From NCBI GenBank assembly GCA_036677805.1, contig JAVBVS010000016.1, positions 415,914 to 479,913 on the forward strand: DNA of 64,000 nucleotides. Direction: 5' to 3'. This document shows, one piece after another, positions 26,766 to 35,078 of this stretch (its first letter is position 1; every line of letters starts with the position of its first letter). The notes beneath the pieces are model-generated. The model saw only the letters and a list, made by a program, of their open reading frames with translations. It was not told the origin of the DNA and did not search any database. The translations under genes were made by a program, and so were the position numbers. This stretch comes from SIG78 sp036677805 (lineage in GTDB: Bacteria > Verrucomicrobiota > Lentisphaeria > Victivallales > Victivallaceae).

Positions 26766-27863
26766 ATGCTTCACGGCAAAAGTGTCGGCGTGGTGGTTCC
26801 GGCCTACAACGAGGAAACTCAGATCGGCATGGTCATCGAGACCATGCCCGAATTCGTCGATCGCATCGTGATCGTCAACGACACCTCCACCGACCGGACC
26901 CGGGCGGTGGTCGAAGGGTATTTCAACGGCCCCTGCGATCCGCTCCGCCCGCTGCCGGCTCCGCCGGACAAGTCCGGCGGCGACCGGATTCACGACGCCG
27001 TGCTCCGGCAGCTGGCCGCCGCGCGCCGGGAAGAGGAAAAGTTTTATCCGGAAGTCGAAATCGTTTCCGGCGGTCCCGACCGCCGGATCGTATTGCTCAA
27101 TCACAAGACCAATCAGGGCAAAGGCGGCGGTATTATTTCGGGTTATAAATGGTGCCGCGATCATGCCATCGACTGCACCGGCTCCATGGATGGCGACGGC
27201 CAGATGGATCCGGCGGAACTCGAATCGCTTTGTCTGCCGGTGGTTTCCGGACAATGTGATTACGTGAAGGGCAACCGGCTGATTCACCAGGGCGCGCGCA
27301 TCGCCATTCCCAAGTTGCGGTTCTTCGGCAACTCGGTATTGTCGATTCTGACCAAGCTGGCCTCCGGTTACTGGCACGTTTCGGACACCCAGACCGGCTA
27401 TGCGACCATTTCGTTGGCCGCGCTGGAAGCGATCGACATCTACGACATCTACCGCTATTACGGCTATCCCAATGACATGCTGGTCAAGCTCAATATCGCT
27501 TACTGCACGGTGAGCGAGGTCCGGATCAAGCCGGTCTATCACATCGGCGAACAGAGCAAGATGAAAATCCGCAAGGTGGTCCGCAAAGTTTCGTGGCTGC
27601 TGTTGAAACTGTTTTTCTACCGGTTGTGGAAAAAATATCTTTTCCGGGATTTTCATCCGCTGTTTCTGCTTTACCATCTCTCATTCCTGTTGTTGCTCTG
27701 CGCGATTCCCTATGCGGGCAAAATCATCTATTACGCGGTCAGCGGGCGAACGGTCGGGACTTTGCCGGTCCTCGCCTTCCTGTTCCTCAGCGTGACCGGG
27801 CTTCAGGCGATGTTTTTCGCCATGTGGATGGACATGCAGGATAACGAGCGGTTGTATCAATAG
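26766..27863 (+). CDS. GT2 glycosyltransferase, polyprenyl-phosphate sugar transferase type
   Basis: A 365-residue GT-A enzyme. It begins SVGVVVPAYNEETQIGMVI and has the DxD-type metal site in GSMDGDGQMDPAELESL near residue 141. NQGKGGGIISGYKWC near residue 117 is the usual NxGKGGA loop of dolichol/polyprenyl-phosphate mannosyltransferases. Between beta-strand two and this loop there is an extra stretch of about 55 residues, rich in charged and proline residues. Two C-terminal hydrophobic helices (about 298-323 and 336-355) anchor it. With manC and the SMR pair upstream, the likely job is making a polyprenyl-phosphate mannose for use outside the cell membrane; that part is inference. Confidence 0.82.
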   Translation: MLHGKSVGVVVPAYNEETQIGMVIETMPEFVDRIVIVNDTSTDRTRAVVEGYFNGPCDPLRPLPAPPDKSGGDRIHDAVLRQLAAARREEEKFYPEVEIVSGGPDRRIVLLNHKTNQGKGGGIISGYKWCRDHAIDCTGSMDGDGQMDPAELESLCLPVVSGQCDYVKGNRLIHQGARIAIPKLRFFGNSVLSILTKLASGYWHVSDTQTGYATISLAALEAIDIYDIYRYYGYPNDMLVKLNIAYCTVSEVRIKPVYHIGEQSKMKIRKVVRKVSWLLLKLFFYRLWKKYLFRDFHPLFLLYHLSFLLLLCAIPYAGKIIYYAVSGRTVGTLPVLAFLFLSVTGLQAMFFAMWMDMQDNERLYQ

Positions 27864-28009
27864 CGGCCGGCGGCGCTTGGCGCCTGAAATTTGTAAATCC
27901 GGCAAGTTCGGACTATATTATCCTTCGCAATCGTTCGGCGGGCGCGTTTTCCGACGTTTCCGCACTGTTGCGCTTCAGTCATAAAAGTTGTCGAGGGGAG
28001 CGGTCGGGC
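27864..28009. other. Intergenic after the exopolysaccharide cluster
   Basis: 146 bases. A short GC-rich inverted repeat follows the stop of the GT2 gene but no T-tract, so no confident terminator. The marC-like ribosome binding site is at 27993-28000. Confidence 0.35.
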
Positions 28010-28627
28010 ATGGGGGGACACTTCAATTTGCCGGAAGTGGTGGAGAATTCGCTGTATCTGCTGGCGCTGCTCAATCCGGCGAGCAAGGTGATGTTTCTGG
28101 CGACGTATGAGCCGCCTCTGACCAAAGCGGAGATTTTCGAGCTGGCGTGGAAATCGTCGCTGGCGGCGCTGGTGATCCTGGTGGCGCTGGCGGGGGCGGG
28201 CGAGATGGTATTGAGCAAGATCTTCCGGGTCGAACTTTATTCGCTGAAAATCACCGGCGGACTGGTGCTTTTCATGATCGGCTGGGTGGCCGTGCGCGAA
28301 GGGCGGTTCGTGATCCGGAAGGAGCATCCCCAGATCGTCAATTTCACCGACCTTTCGCTGGTGCCGCTGGCGGCGCCGCTGATCGCGGGACCGGGAACGA
28401 TCGCGGCGAGCATCTCGGGCACGGCGGAGTTCGGGCTGCCGTTCATGATCGTATCGCTGACGGCGGCGATTGCGGTCAATTTTGTCGTCATGCTGTTCGC
28501 TCACGGCATCAACCGGGTGCTGGAAAAACTTCATCTGCTGGGGCCGTTGATCCGCCTGACCGGCCTCATTATCGCGGCGGTCGCGGTGCAGATGGTGATT
28601 GCGGGGCTCAAGGACTGCCTCCGCTAG
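28010..28627 (+). CDS. MarC-family integral membrane protein
   Basis: A 205-residue protein with six predicted helices. LNPASKVMFLATYEPPLTKA near the N-terminus corresponds to the MarC/UPF0056 opening (normally NPIGxxPxFL), and VPLAAPLIAGPGTIA near residue 123 is the family hallmark. The role of MarC proteins is unknown; the old link with multiple antibiotic resistance is not supported. ATG 28010 follows GAGGGGAG at about 27993-28000; the TTG 14 codons earlier has no ribosome binding site. It is separated by 146 bases from the polysaccharide cluster. Confidence 0.85.
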   Translation: MGGHFNLPEVVENSLYLLALLNPASKVMFLATYEPPLTKAEIFELAWKSSLAALVILVALAGAGEMVLSKIFRVELYSLKITGGLVLFMIGWVAVREGRFVIRKEHPQIVNFTDLSLVPLAAPLIAGPGTIAASISGTAEFGLPFMIVSLTAAIAVNFVVMLFAHGINRVLEKLHLLGPLIRLTGLIIAAVAVQMVIAGLKDCLR

Positions 28628-28654
28628 AATTTGTTTAAAAACACGCAGGAATAA

Positions 28655-29977
28655 ATGATGAATCCCATTGTCGACTCCATTCTGGATATTTTCAAGATCG
28701 GTCCGGGGCCTTCGAGTTCCCATACCATCGGCCCGATGCGCATGGCCAATGATTTTATCGCGCGGCATTCGGCGGCGCGGCGGATCGAGGTCGATTTTTA
28801 CGGTTCAATGGCGCTGACCGGTCGCGGCCACGGCAGCGACCGGGCGATTGTCGCCGGATTTCTCGGCGATGTCCCGGAGCGGTGCGATACCGTGCGGTTG
28901 AACCGGCTGGCGCTGGACAAGAGCAATTGCTTCCATGAGGACGCGTGGCAAATTCAGTTCTATTTTCATCCCGAACCGCATGACTTTCCCTGCGCCAACA
29001 CGGTGGTGATCCGGGAAGCCGGCAAATCCCATGGCGTGACCTACTATTCGGTAGGCGGCGGGTTCATCGAAGTCGCCGGCGAACTGCCCCGGGAAAGCGG
29101 CGTGCCGGGACAACTGCCGCCCTGCCGCTACCGCAATCTCGATACCTTTCAGAAAATGCTGGTCAAACACGGTCTGTCTTTGCCGGATGCGGTTCTGGCC
29201 AATGAACGCTTCCTTCATCCGGAACTTGACATGCCGAGCGAACTCGACCGCCGCCTTGACGCCATGCTGCAATCGGTCGAGCGCGGGCTTCAGGCTTCCG
29301 GCAAACTGCCCGGAGCGCTGGGCGTATCGCGCCGCGCGGCGACGGTGCATGCCGCCGCCGTTCAACGGCGGGAAGCGGACCAAGGAGAGAACCTGCTGTT
29401 CATCGACGCCTATGCTTTGGCGGCGGCCGAGGAGAACGCCGCGGGTTCGCTGGTGGTGACCGCGCCGACTTCGGGTTCGGCGGGCCTGCTGCCGGGGCTG
29501 GTCTATTTTCTGAAACATCATGAGGCGGCGCCCCCGGAACAGCTCCGGGAAGGCTTGCTGGCCGCCGGTCTGATCGGATTGGTGGCGCGGCGCAATGCCA
29601 GTATTGCGGGGGCCGAAGTGGGGTGTCAGGGCGAAATCGGCGTCGCGTCCGCAATGGGGGCGGCGTTTTTGTGCCAGACGCACGGACTGGATGCGCGGAC
29701 GGTCGAATGCGCCGCCGAAATCGCGCTTGAGCACCATCTCGGATTGAGCTGCGACCCGGTCGGCGGCTATGTCCAGATTCCGTGCATCGAGCGCAATGCC
29801 GCGGGCGCGGTGGCGGCTTACAACGCTTTTCTGCTGGCCGGGACCGGAAGCGCCGATTCGAGTCTGGTGAGTTTCGACGAAGTTTTGGCGGCCATGCTCG
29901 AAACCGGGCGGGCGATGGCCAATGCTTATAAGGAAACCAGTCTGGGCGGCTTGGCCAACTGCGCCTGCTGCAGTTGA
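28655..29977 (+). CDS. sdaA: L-serine dehydratase, iron-sulfur type
   Basis: A 440-residue single-chain enzyme with both beta and alpha domains. It deaminates L-serine to pyruvate using a [4Fe-4S] cluster. The N-terminal KIGPGPSSSHTIGPMRMAN and the segment GSMALTGRGHGSD match SdaA. In the alpha part, TAPTSGSAGLLPG near residue 268, GCQGEIGVASAMGAAFLCQ near residue 324 and CDPVGGYVQIPCIERNA near residue 366 give the cluster cysteines. The C-terminus ends in a cysteine-rich GGLANCACCS. A strong terminator follows at 30064-30110. Confidence 0.93.
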   Translation: MMNPIVDSILDIFKIGPGPSSSHTIGPMRMANDFIARHSAARRIEVDFYGSMALTGRGHGSDRAIVAGFLGDVPERCDTVRLNRLALDKSNCFHEDAWQIQFYFHPEPHDFPCANTVVIREAGKSHGVTYYSVGGGFIEVAGELPRESGVPGQLPPCRYRNLDTFQKMLVKHGLSLPDAVLANERFLHPELDMPSELDRRLDAMLQSVERGLQASGKLPGALGVSRRAATVHAAAVQRREADQGENLLFIDAYALAAAEENAAGSLVVTAPTSGSAGLLPGLVYFLKHHEAAPPEQLREGLLAAGLIGLVARRNASIAGAEVGCQGEIGVASAMGAAFLCQTHGLDARTVECAAEIALEHHLGLSCDPVGGYVQIPCIERNAAGAVAAYNAFLLAGTGSADSSLVSFDEVLAAMLETGRAMANAYKETSLGGLANCACCS

Positions 29978-30063
29978 ATCCGGCGGGATGTTTTGCCGGA
30001 AATTGTCAGCGGTTGTCATATTTTGTCACAAAATACTCCCCGCCGGCGGCAGTCGGGGATTTG

Positions 30064-30110
30064 AAAATGCGCCTGATCGGTTATATTACCGGGAAGGCGC
30101 ATTTTTTTTT
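30064..30110 (+). terminator. Intrinsic terminator after the serine dehydratase gene
   Basis: A 10-bp perfect stem, AAAATGCGCC at 30064-30073 with GGCGCATTTT at 30096-30105, encloses a 22-base loop and runs into nine T (30102-30110). It sits 86 bases after the sdaA stop and before the gene at 30151. Confidence 0.85.
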
Positions 30111-30150
30111 GTGATTAAACAATCCACTAGCGACGAGTCGGAGTCCTTTT

Positions 30151-32298
30151 ATGAAGCAACTGGAACGCAATTATGAATTCCGCGAACGCATCGGCACGGT
30201 TCATCATTCCGGCCGGCGCGATCCGGCGGCCCGGCCGCAACCGGGTGAAATTACAATTACGGCAGCATGGAAGATCGTCTGCGCGCCTGATGCCGACCGG
30301 CGGATCGTTCAGGCCGGGAAAGACCTGGCCGATTATTTCGAGGTTGCGATGGCGCTGCCGCTGGCGTTCGAGCGCCGGACAGAGGCCGGGGCGAAGACGA
30401 TTCGCCTGACCCTCGATGAAACCCTTGCCACCGAGCGCGCCTACCGTTTTACGGTTGAAGCCGACGGCGTGACCATCGCCGGGCGCGATCCCAAAGGGGT
30501 GATCGCCGGGTGCATTTATCTCGAAGACCTGCTGAATCTGCGTGAAGCGCCTTTCCTGACGCCGGGCAGCAGCGTCCGCCGGCCGCTGGTGCCGCTGCGG
30601 ATGGTTCATTCCGGCTGGGGCATCGACTGTTTCCCGAGCGAACAGCTGAACGCGGTCGCGCATGCCGGTTTCACCGCGGTGGTGATCTTCATCACCGGCA
30701 TCGACCGCACCCACGTCGGATCGCTCGACGTCAACGACGTGATCGACCGGGCGGAGCTGTACGGGCTGGATGTAGTGCTCTACGGCTATTTGCCGGGCTT
30801 CAAGCACCCCGACGAACCCGACGCCCGCGAATTCTTTGAAAACGTCTACACCCGGCTGTTCGAATATTACCCCAAAGCCAAGGGCGTGATGTTGGTCGGC
30901 GAAACCGCCGAATTCCCGAGCCGCGACCCCGAGACCACCGGCAAGAGCTACCGCGAAAGCGTGATCGACGGCATTCCCGATCCCAAGCCCAGTCCAGGCT
31001 GGTGGCCGTGCACGGATTACCCCAAGTGGCTCGGTATGGTCTGCAACGCGGTGCGCAAAGCCAAGCCCGACGCGCTGGTGATCTTCAACACCTACAACTG
31101 GTATTACGCCGAACCGGCCGTCCGGCGGCGTTTCCTCGACCATCTGCCGCCGGGCGTGATGGTCCAGATCACCTTTGAGATGGGCCGCGAAATCGAACGC
31201 GAAGGCCTGCTCTGCCAGGTGCGCGACTACAGCATCTCCGCCGACCGGCCGGGTTACTATTTCACCAGCGAATCGGAATACGCCCACAGCAGGGGCATTG
31301 CGATTCTGTGCACGGCCAACACCGCCGGGGCGACCTGGGACTTCGGGGTGATTCCGTATGTGCCGGTGCCGCAGCAGTGGCTGCGGCGCTTCGCCTCGCT
31401 CGATCACGCCCGGGAAGCATGGAAGGTGGAGAGCTATTATGACAATCACCACTACGGCTGGTATCCCTCGGTGGTGACCGACCTCGGGCGGATGCTCTTC
31501 TGGGAGCCGCGAAACGACGGGGCGACGCTGCTCCGGCAGCTGGCGGTGCGCGATTTCGGGGCCGAAGCCGCGCCGCTGGCGCTGGAATGCTGGCAGCTCT
31601 GGAGCGACGCCATGCGCGACGATTATGTCGCGAGCAACGAAGAGCAGTACGGACCGCTCCGGGTGGGCCCCTCCTATCCCCTGATTTTTCACCCCAACAT
31701 CACCCGGACCATGGGCGGCAAGGAGATTCAGTTTCCGACCACGCCGGGCGCGCATTTCGGCTGGCAGATCATCAAGACGCTCTATCAGCCCTACGAAAGC
31801 ACCCGGCAGTCGCCGGGATTCCTGCGCTTTCCGGTGGAGCTGCGCGCGCTTCGGCGGCTGCACGAGGCTTTCCGGAAGGGGCTGGCGCTGCTCGAAAAGG
31901 CGCGGCCGCTGACGCCGGAGCGCAAGCGTGAAGCGTTGGAGTATCAGATCAATCTCGGCGGATTCATCGCCTCGAGCATTCTGACCGCCTGTCATGTCAA
32001 GGAGTGGTATCTCCTGAACGTGAAGCTGATGGCGGCGGAAAGCGCCGCGGAGGCCAACGGCCTGCTCGACCGGCTGGAAGCGCTGGCGCTGGCCGAGATT
32101 GCCAATGCCGAAGCCGCAATCCCGCTGGTTCAGGCGGATTCGCGCCTCGGCTGGGAGCCGTCGATGGAGTATGTGACCGACGCCTGGCATCTGGATTGGA
32201 AAATCCGGCAGGTGCGGACCATGCTCGACGGCGAGCTGCGCGCGTTCCGCGAGTTGGTCAATCTGCCGCCGAAGGTCAATCCCGGTCAGGTGCGGTAG
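30151..32298 (+). CDS. Cytoplasmic glycoside hydrolase-like protein (GH20/GH67-type N-domain plus TIM barrel)
   Basis: A 715-residue protein with no signal peptide. Residues about 35-135 resemble the small alpha/beta domain that precedes the barrel in GH20 and GH67 enzymes (QAGKDLADYFEVAMALPL, VEADGVTIAGRDPKGVIAG). Residues about 150-480 read as a TIM barrel, with a possible acidic catalytic residue in VMLVGETAEFPSRD near residue 248. The C-terminal 230 residues are helical and rich in aromatic and charged residues. The start follows GGAG with good spacing. It has no obvious partner: sdaA is behind a terminator and mutY converges from the other side. The substrate is unknown; a glucuronide or hexosaminide is only a guess from the fold. 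Confidence 0.6.
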   Translation: MKQLERNYEFRERIGTVHHSGRRDPAARPQPGEITITAAWKIVCAPDADRRIVQAGKDLADYFEVAMALPLAFERRTEAGAKTIRLTLDETLATERAYRFTVEADGVTIAGRDPKGVIAGCIYLEDLLNLREAPFLTPGSSVRRPLVPLRMVHSGWGIDCFPSEQLNAVAHAGFTAVVIFITGIDRTHVGSLDVNDVIDRAELYGLDVVLYGYLPGFKHPDEPDAREFFENVYTRLFEYYPKAKGVMLVGETAEFPSRDPETTGKSYRESVIDGIPDPKPSPGWWPCTDYPKWLGMVCNAVRKAKPDALVIFNTYNWYYAEPAVRRRFLDHLPPGVMVQITFEMGREIEREGLLCQVRDYSISADRPGYYFTSESEYAHSRGIAILCTANTAGATWDFGVIPYVPVPQQWLRRFASLDHAREAWKVESYYDNHHYGWYPSVVTDLGRMLFWEPRNDGATLLRQLAVRDFGAEAAPLALECWQLWSDAMRDDYVASNEEQYGPLRVGPSYPLIFHPNITRTMGGKEIQFPTTPGAHFGWQIIKTLYQPYESTRQSPGFLRFPVELRALRRLHEAFRKGLALLEKARPLTPERKREALEYQINLGGFIASSILTACHVKEWYLLNVKLMAAESAAEANGLLDRLEALALAEIANAEAAIPLVQADSRLGWEPSMEYVTDAWHLDWKIRQVRTMLDGELRAFRELVNLPPKVNPGQVR

Positions 32299-33328
32299 CG
32301 CGCTTGCCGGAGCGGCCGCCGGGCAGCAATCCGGCGAAGGCGCTCGGCAGCGGATATTGATCCGGGCATCCCCACTGAAATTCGGGGAACTCTTCGCGCG
32401 CATCGATTTCGCAGACGGTCATGTGCCACTCGAGATGAGTGAAGATGTGCCGGGCCTTGCGCGTCGCGCGGAGTGTGCCGTAACTTTCCGCCAGTTCGGG
32501 ATGATCTCCGGCGACATTGGGCAATTCCCACAATCCGGCGAGTACGCCCCGGTCCGGGCGGCGGCGCACGGCGATCCGGCCTTGATGAAAGAGCAGGAAA
32601 ACCGTGCGTTCTTCGATTTTGCGCGGCGGTTTGACCGCGGGCGGCGGAAAGGCGGTCGGCGTACCGCGAAGTTTCGCCAGGCAGTCGCCGCCAAACGGGC
32701 ACCGCAGGCAGTCGGGCGCGCCATTGGGCAGACACACCGTCGCCCCCAGCTCCATCAGGCTCTGGGTGAAGTCGCCGCAGCTGCCGGCGGGGTAGCGCGG
32801 CAGCAGCGCCGCTTCGGCCTCGTCGACGGTGACGATCCGGGCGGTCAGGCGCGACAGCACCCGCAATACATTGCCGTCCACCGCGGGCGCGGGCCGCTCG
32901 AAGGCGATGGAGGCGATGGCGCCCGCGGTATAACGCCCGATGCCGGGCAACCGGCGCAAACCCTCCACGGTATCGGGAAAAATTCCCCGGCAATCGGAAA
33001 CGAGGGTTTGCGCGCACATGTGAAGATAGCGGGCGCGGCGGTAATACCCGAGCCCCGCCCAGAGCTTCATCAACAGCTCCTCCGGCGCTTCGGCCAGTGC
33101 TTCGACTGTGGGCAGTGCTTGCATGAAGCGCTCGAAATAGGCGATCACCGCCTCGACCCGGGTCTGCTGGAGCATGATCTCGGAGACCCAGACGCGGTAG
33201 GGGTTCCGATCCTGCCGCCACGGCAGGACGCGCGCGTTGACGCGATACCAACCAGTGATCCGGGACGCGAAATCGGGTGGCAGCGCGAGTGTTTCCGGCA
33301 TGGCGGCGGGTGTGCTTCGGGATTTCAT
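32276..33328 (-). CDS. mutY: A/G-specific adenine glycosylase
   Basis: A 350-residue base-excision repair enzyme that removes adenine opposite 8-oxoguanine. Seen: WYRVNARVLPWRQDRNPYRV, MLQQTRVEAVIAYFERFM, the helix-hairpin-helix LRRLPGIGRYTAGAIASIAF, catalytic Asp in APAVDGNVLRVL, and a C-terminal NUDIX-like 8-oxoG recognition domain (AVRRRPDRGVLAGLWELPNV). The iron-sulfur cysteines are CLPNGAPDCLRCPFGGDC, spaced C-x7-C-x2-C-x5-C, with one residue more in the first gap than the usual C-x6-C. It overlaps the DUF1835 gene by ATGA and converges with the gene at 30151, their 3' ends overlapping by 23 bases. Confidence 0.95.
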   Translation of the reverse strand: MKSRSTPAAMPETLALPPDFASRITGWYRVNARVLPWRQDRNPYRVWVSEIMLQQTRVEAVIAYFERFMQALPTVEALAEAPEELLMKLWAGLGYYRRARYLHMCAQTLVSDCRGIFPDTVEGLRRLPGIGRYTAGAIASIAFERPAPAVDGNVLRVLSRLTARIVTVDEAEAALLPRYPAGSCGDFTQSLMELGATVCLPNGAPDCLRCPFGGDCLAKLRGTPTAFPPPAVKPPRKIEERTVFLLFHQGRIAVRRRPDRGVLAGLWELPNVAGDHPELAESYGTLRATRKARHIFTHLEWHMTVCEIDAREEFPEFQWGCPDQYPLPSAFAGLLPGGRSGKRATAPDRD

Positions 33329-33843
33329 GGCGTTGCCCGGTACAGCAAATCGAGCAGTGTTTCCGGCGCGGCTCCCCGGAGGTAATCGCGCCAGCGCTGC
33401 GTACCGACGGCGAAGTCGGCGGCGGTCAGAATTTTTTCCGGCCAGGTTTGGCGGAACGCGGCCGCGTCCCAGACCGTATCGGCGGCGATCAGCCGGACTT
33501 CGGGCCGGTCGGTCATGCCGTCGAGCAGCGTCAGAATCCGCGCCAGCATCGTGCGGTCGAAGGGGCAGCGGTCAAACCACAGCCGGAGCCGGTCGCCGCG
33601 CTGCAATCCGGTCAGAGTCCGGTGCATGGCGCGCAATTCGGTCAGAATCGCGGCTGCCGATTTTTCCGGGGAATGACGATGAAGCTCGGTTGCCCGGACG
33701 CGGTTGAAGGTGTCGGGATCACAATCCTGAGGCAGCGCGCCTTCCAGATAATTTTCGCGCCAGACCAGCACTTCGCCCGGCCTTTCGGCCTGCTGCCAGC
33801 CGTCGCGGGCGCAATCGCCATTGAGCAGATTCAGTTCGCGCAT
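33325..33843 (-). CDS. DUF1835 domain protein
   Basis: A 172-residue protein. LNLLNGDCARDGWQ at the N-terminus and EVLVWRENYLEGALP near residue 23 are the recognisable parts of the DUF1835 family, whose biochemical role is unknown. FDRCPFDRTMLARILTLLDG in the middle is also typical. The start ATG 33843 sits on the TGA of the upstream glycosylase gene (TGATG), and its stop overlaps the mutY start, so the three proteins are translated together. Context suggests, but does not prove, a link to DNA damage response. Confidence 0.75.
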   Translation of the reverse strand: MRELNLLNGDCARDGWQQAERPGEVLVWRENYLEGALPQDCDPDTFNRVRATELHRHSPEKSAAAILTELRAMHRTLTGLQRGDRLRLWFDRCPFDRTMLARILTLLDGMTDRPEVRLIAADTVWDAAAFRQTWPEKILTAADFAVGTQRWRDYLRGAAPETLLDLLYRATP

Positions 33844-34445
33844 CACTCACCGTCCTGAAAACGCCACAGATAGAGCGAGGCGAGAGTGCCGTAAGGGGAA
33901 TAGCGGCGGCGGTAAAACTCGAAGTCGCTGTCTTCGAGGGTTTCGCACCGGTTGAGCAGCATGAGGCCGCGGCGGATGCCGAGGTCGCGGTAACTCAGCA
34001 CATCCTTGCGGCCGAGGGTGAAAATCAGCAGCATTTCCGCGGTCCAGACGCCGACGCCTTTGAGTTTGACCAGCTCCGCGATCACGGTGGCGTCGTCGCT
34101 TTGGGCGAGGCGGTCGAAATCGATGGCGCCGCTCAGCACCGCGGCCGCAATGCCGTGGAGATATTCGGCTTTGCGCGCCGAAAGCCCGCAGCCGCGCAAG
34201 GCTTCGATCGAAGCCGCCTGAAGCCGCTCGGCGGTGATGGCGCCCAGAAGCGTTTCGAGCTTGCCGTAAATCGCGGCGGCGGCTTTGCCGGAAAGCTGCT
34301 GCGACACGATGGCTTCGAACAATGCCGGAAAGAGGTCGTTGTGGCACTCGAAATCCTCCAGTTCGGTCCGGGCGACCACGGGGGCGAATTCCGGCGCCTG
34401 GCGGCACAGCGCCGCCTTATCCTCTTCGGTAATGGTGAATTTCAT
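33843..34445 (-). CDS. DNA-3-methyladenine glycosylase II-like (HhH-GPD)
   Basis: A 200-residue protein of the AlkA superfamily, short because it lacks the N-terminal beta domain of E. coli AlkA. FEAIVSQQLSGKAAAAIYGK near residue 43 is the family signature. The helix-hairpin-helix LKGVGVWTAEMLLIF near residue 127 is followed by the catalytic aspartate in SYRDLGIRRGL near residue 150. Role: removal of alkylated purines. ATG 34445 follows GGAAATGAAG on the minus strand; the frame continues upstream but without a better start. It is the first gene of a coupled three-gene repair operon ending in mutY. Confidence 0.88.
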   Translation of the reverse strand: MKFTITEEDKAALCRQAPEFAPVVARTELEDFECHNDLFPALFEAIVSQQLSGKAAAAIYGKLETLLGAITAERLQAASIEALRGCGLSARKAEYLHGIAAAVLSGAIDFDRLAQSDDATVIAELVKLKGVGVWTAEMLLIFTLGRKDVLSYRDLGIRRGLMLLNRCETLEDSDFEFYRRRYSPYGTLASLYLWRFQDGE

Positions 34446-34479
34446 CGCTTCATTTCCAGTTTGCGCATCCGTCCGTTTC

Positions 34480-34575
34480 CCCGGTCCCAGAGCCAATCAA
34501 TAACATACCTTCCGTCCCGTCAAATGCAATCTTCCGCCGGAATAATAATTCAAATTTTCTCCACTGGAATATACA
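34480..34575. repeat. Imperfect direct repeat, copy 1
   Basis: The core CAATAACATACC-T/C-TCCGTCCCG-T/C-CAAATGCAATCTT recurs at 35468-35503 with only isolated transitions, and weaker similarity extends to about 95 bases. The offset is about 970 bases. This copy lies just upstream of the AlkA-like gene. Read on the minus strand it holds TTTGACGGGACGGAAGGTATGTTAT, which may be that operon's promoter. Confidence 0.8.
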
Positions 34576-34586
34576 TATATTACGGA

Positions 34587-35078
34587 CTATCTACGCCAAG
34601 GATATTTATTAAAAAATGATGATGCAACCAAAATGCCAAATAAAAAAATAGAGTATGTCACATAAAATAAGAAGACAGTCTTAATGTTGATTTCGGGGAG
34701 ACATTCTCGCTGTTCGGCTGTCAGTTCACTGCCCAAGAGCGGAATAAGCAGAGTGATCTTATGATATATACAATAGCAAATTAAAAAATGAAGTACACCA
34801 AATATAATAAAATACCCTTTTCTGATTAATTTTATATCCCTCAATTCTAAGGCAATAACGGCCTGATTAAGGCAGATTAAGCTCAACAAAAAATCAATAG
34901 AAAATGGCCTTTTGATATCAGGGATTAAGTACGTATAATTCGCTTCCCCATTTTTTATATAGAGAGTAAAATATATAAAAAAAATAATTTGGGTCAGCAG
35001 CAATAGGCATATAAAATACGGTAAAAAATTATTTATTAACCGCAGTCCCTTAGAAAGATGGTGATATCGAACATTCAT
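34587..35078 (-). CDS. Small AT-rich four-helix membrane protein, unknown function
   Basis: A 163-residue protein with hydrophobic helices at about residues 15-38, 60-78, 87-108 and 134-154. I recognise no family. The start ATG 35078 follows a convincing GGGGAG ribosome binding site on the minus strand, so it is likely a real gene. Its base composition and codon use are much more AT-rich than the repair operon next to it. It lies between two imperfect direct repeats, which suggests that it arrived with an inserted segment. No partner gene is visible. Confidence 0.6.
   Translation of the reverse strand: MNVRYHHLSKGLRLINNFLPYFICLLLLTQIIFFIYFTLYIKNGEANYTYLIPDIKRPFSIDFLLSLICLNQAVIALELRDIKLIRKGYFIIFGVLHFLICYCIYHKITLLIPLLGSELTAEQRECLPEINIKTVFLFYVTYSIFLFGILVASSFFNKYPWRR

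Noticed and set aside
30127..32403. A 758-codon minus-strand open frame
   Set aside because: Shadow of the glycosidase-like gene at 30151; its composition (many Arg, His, Gln, Pro) is typical of antisense translation.
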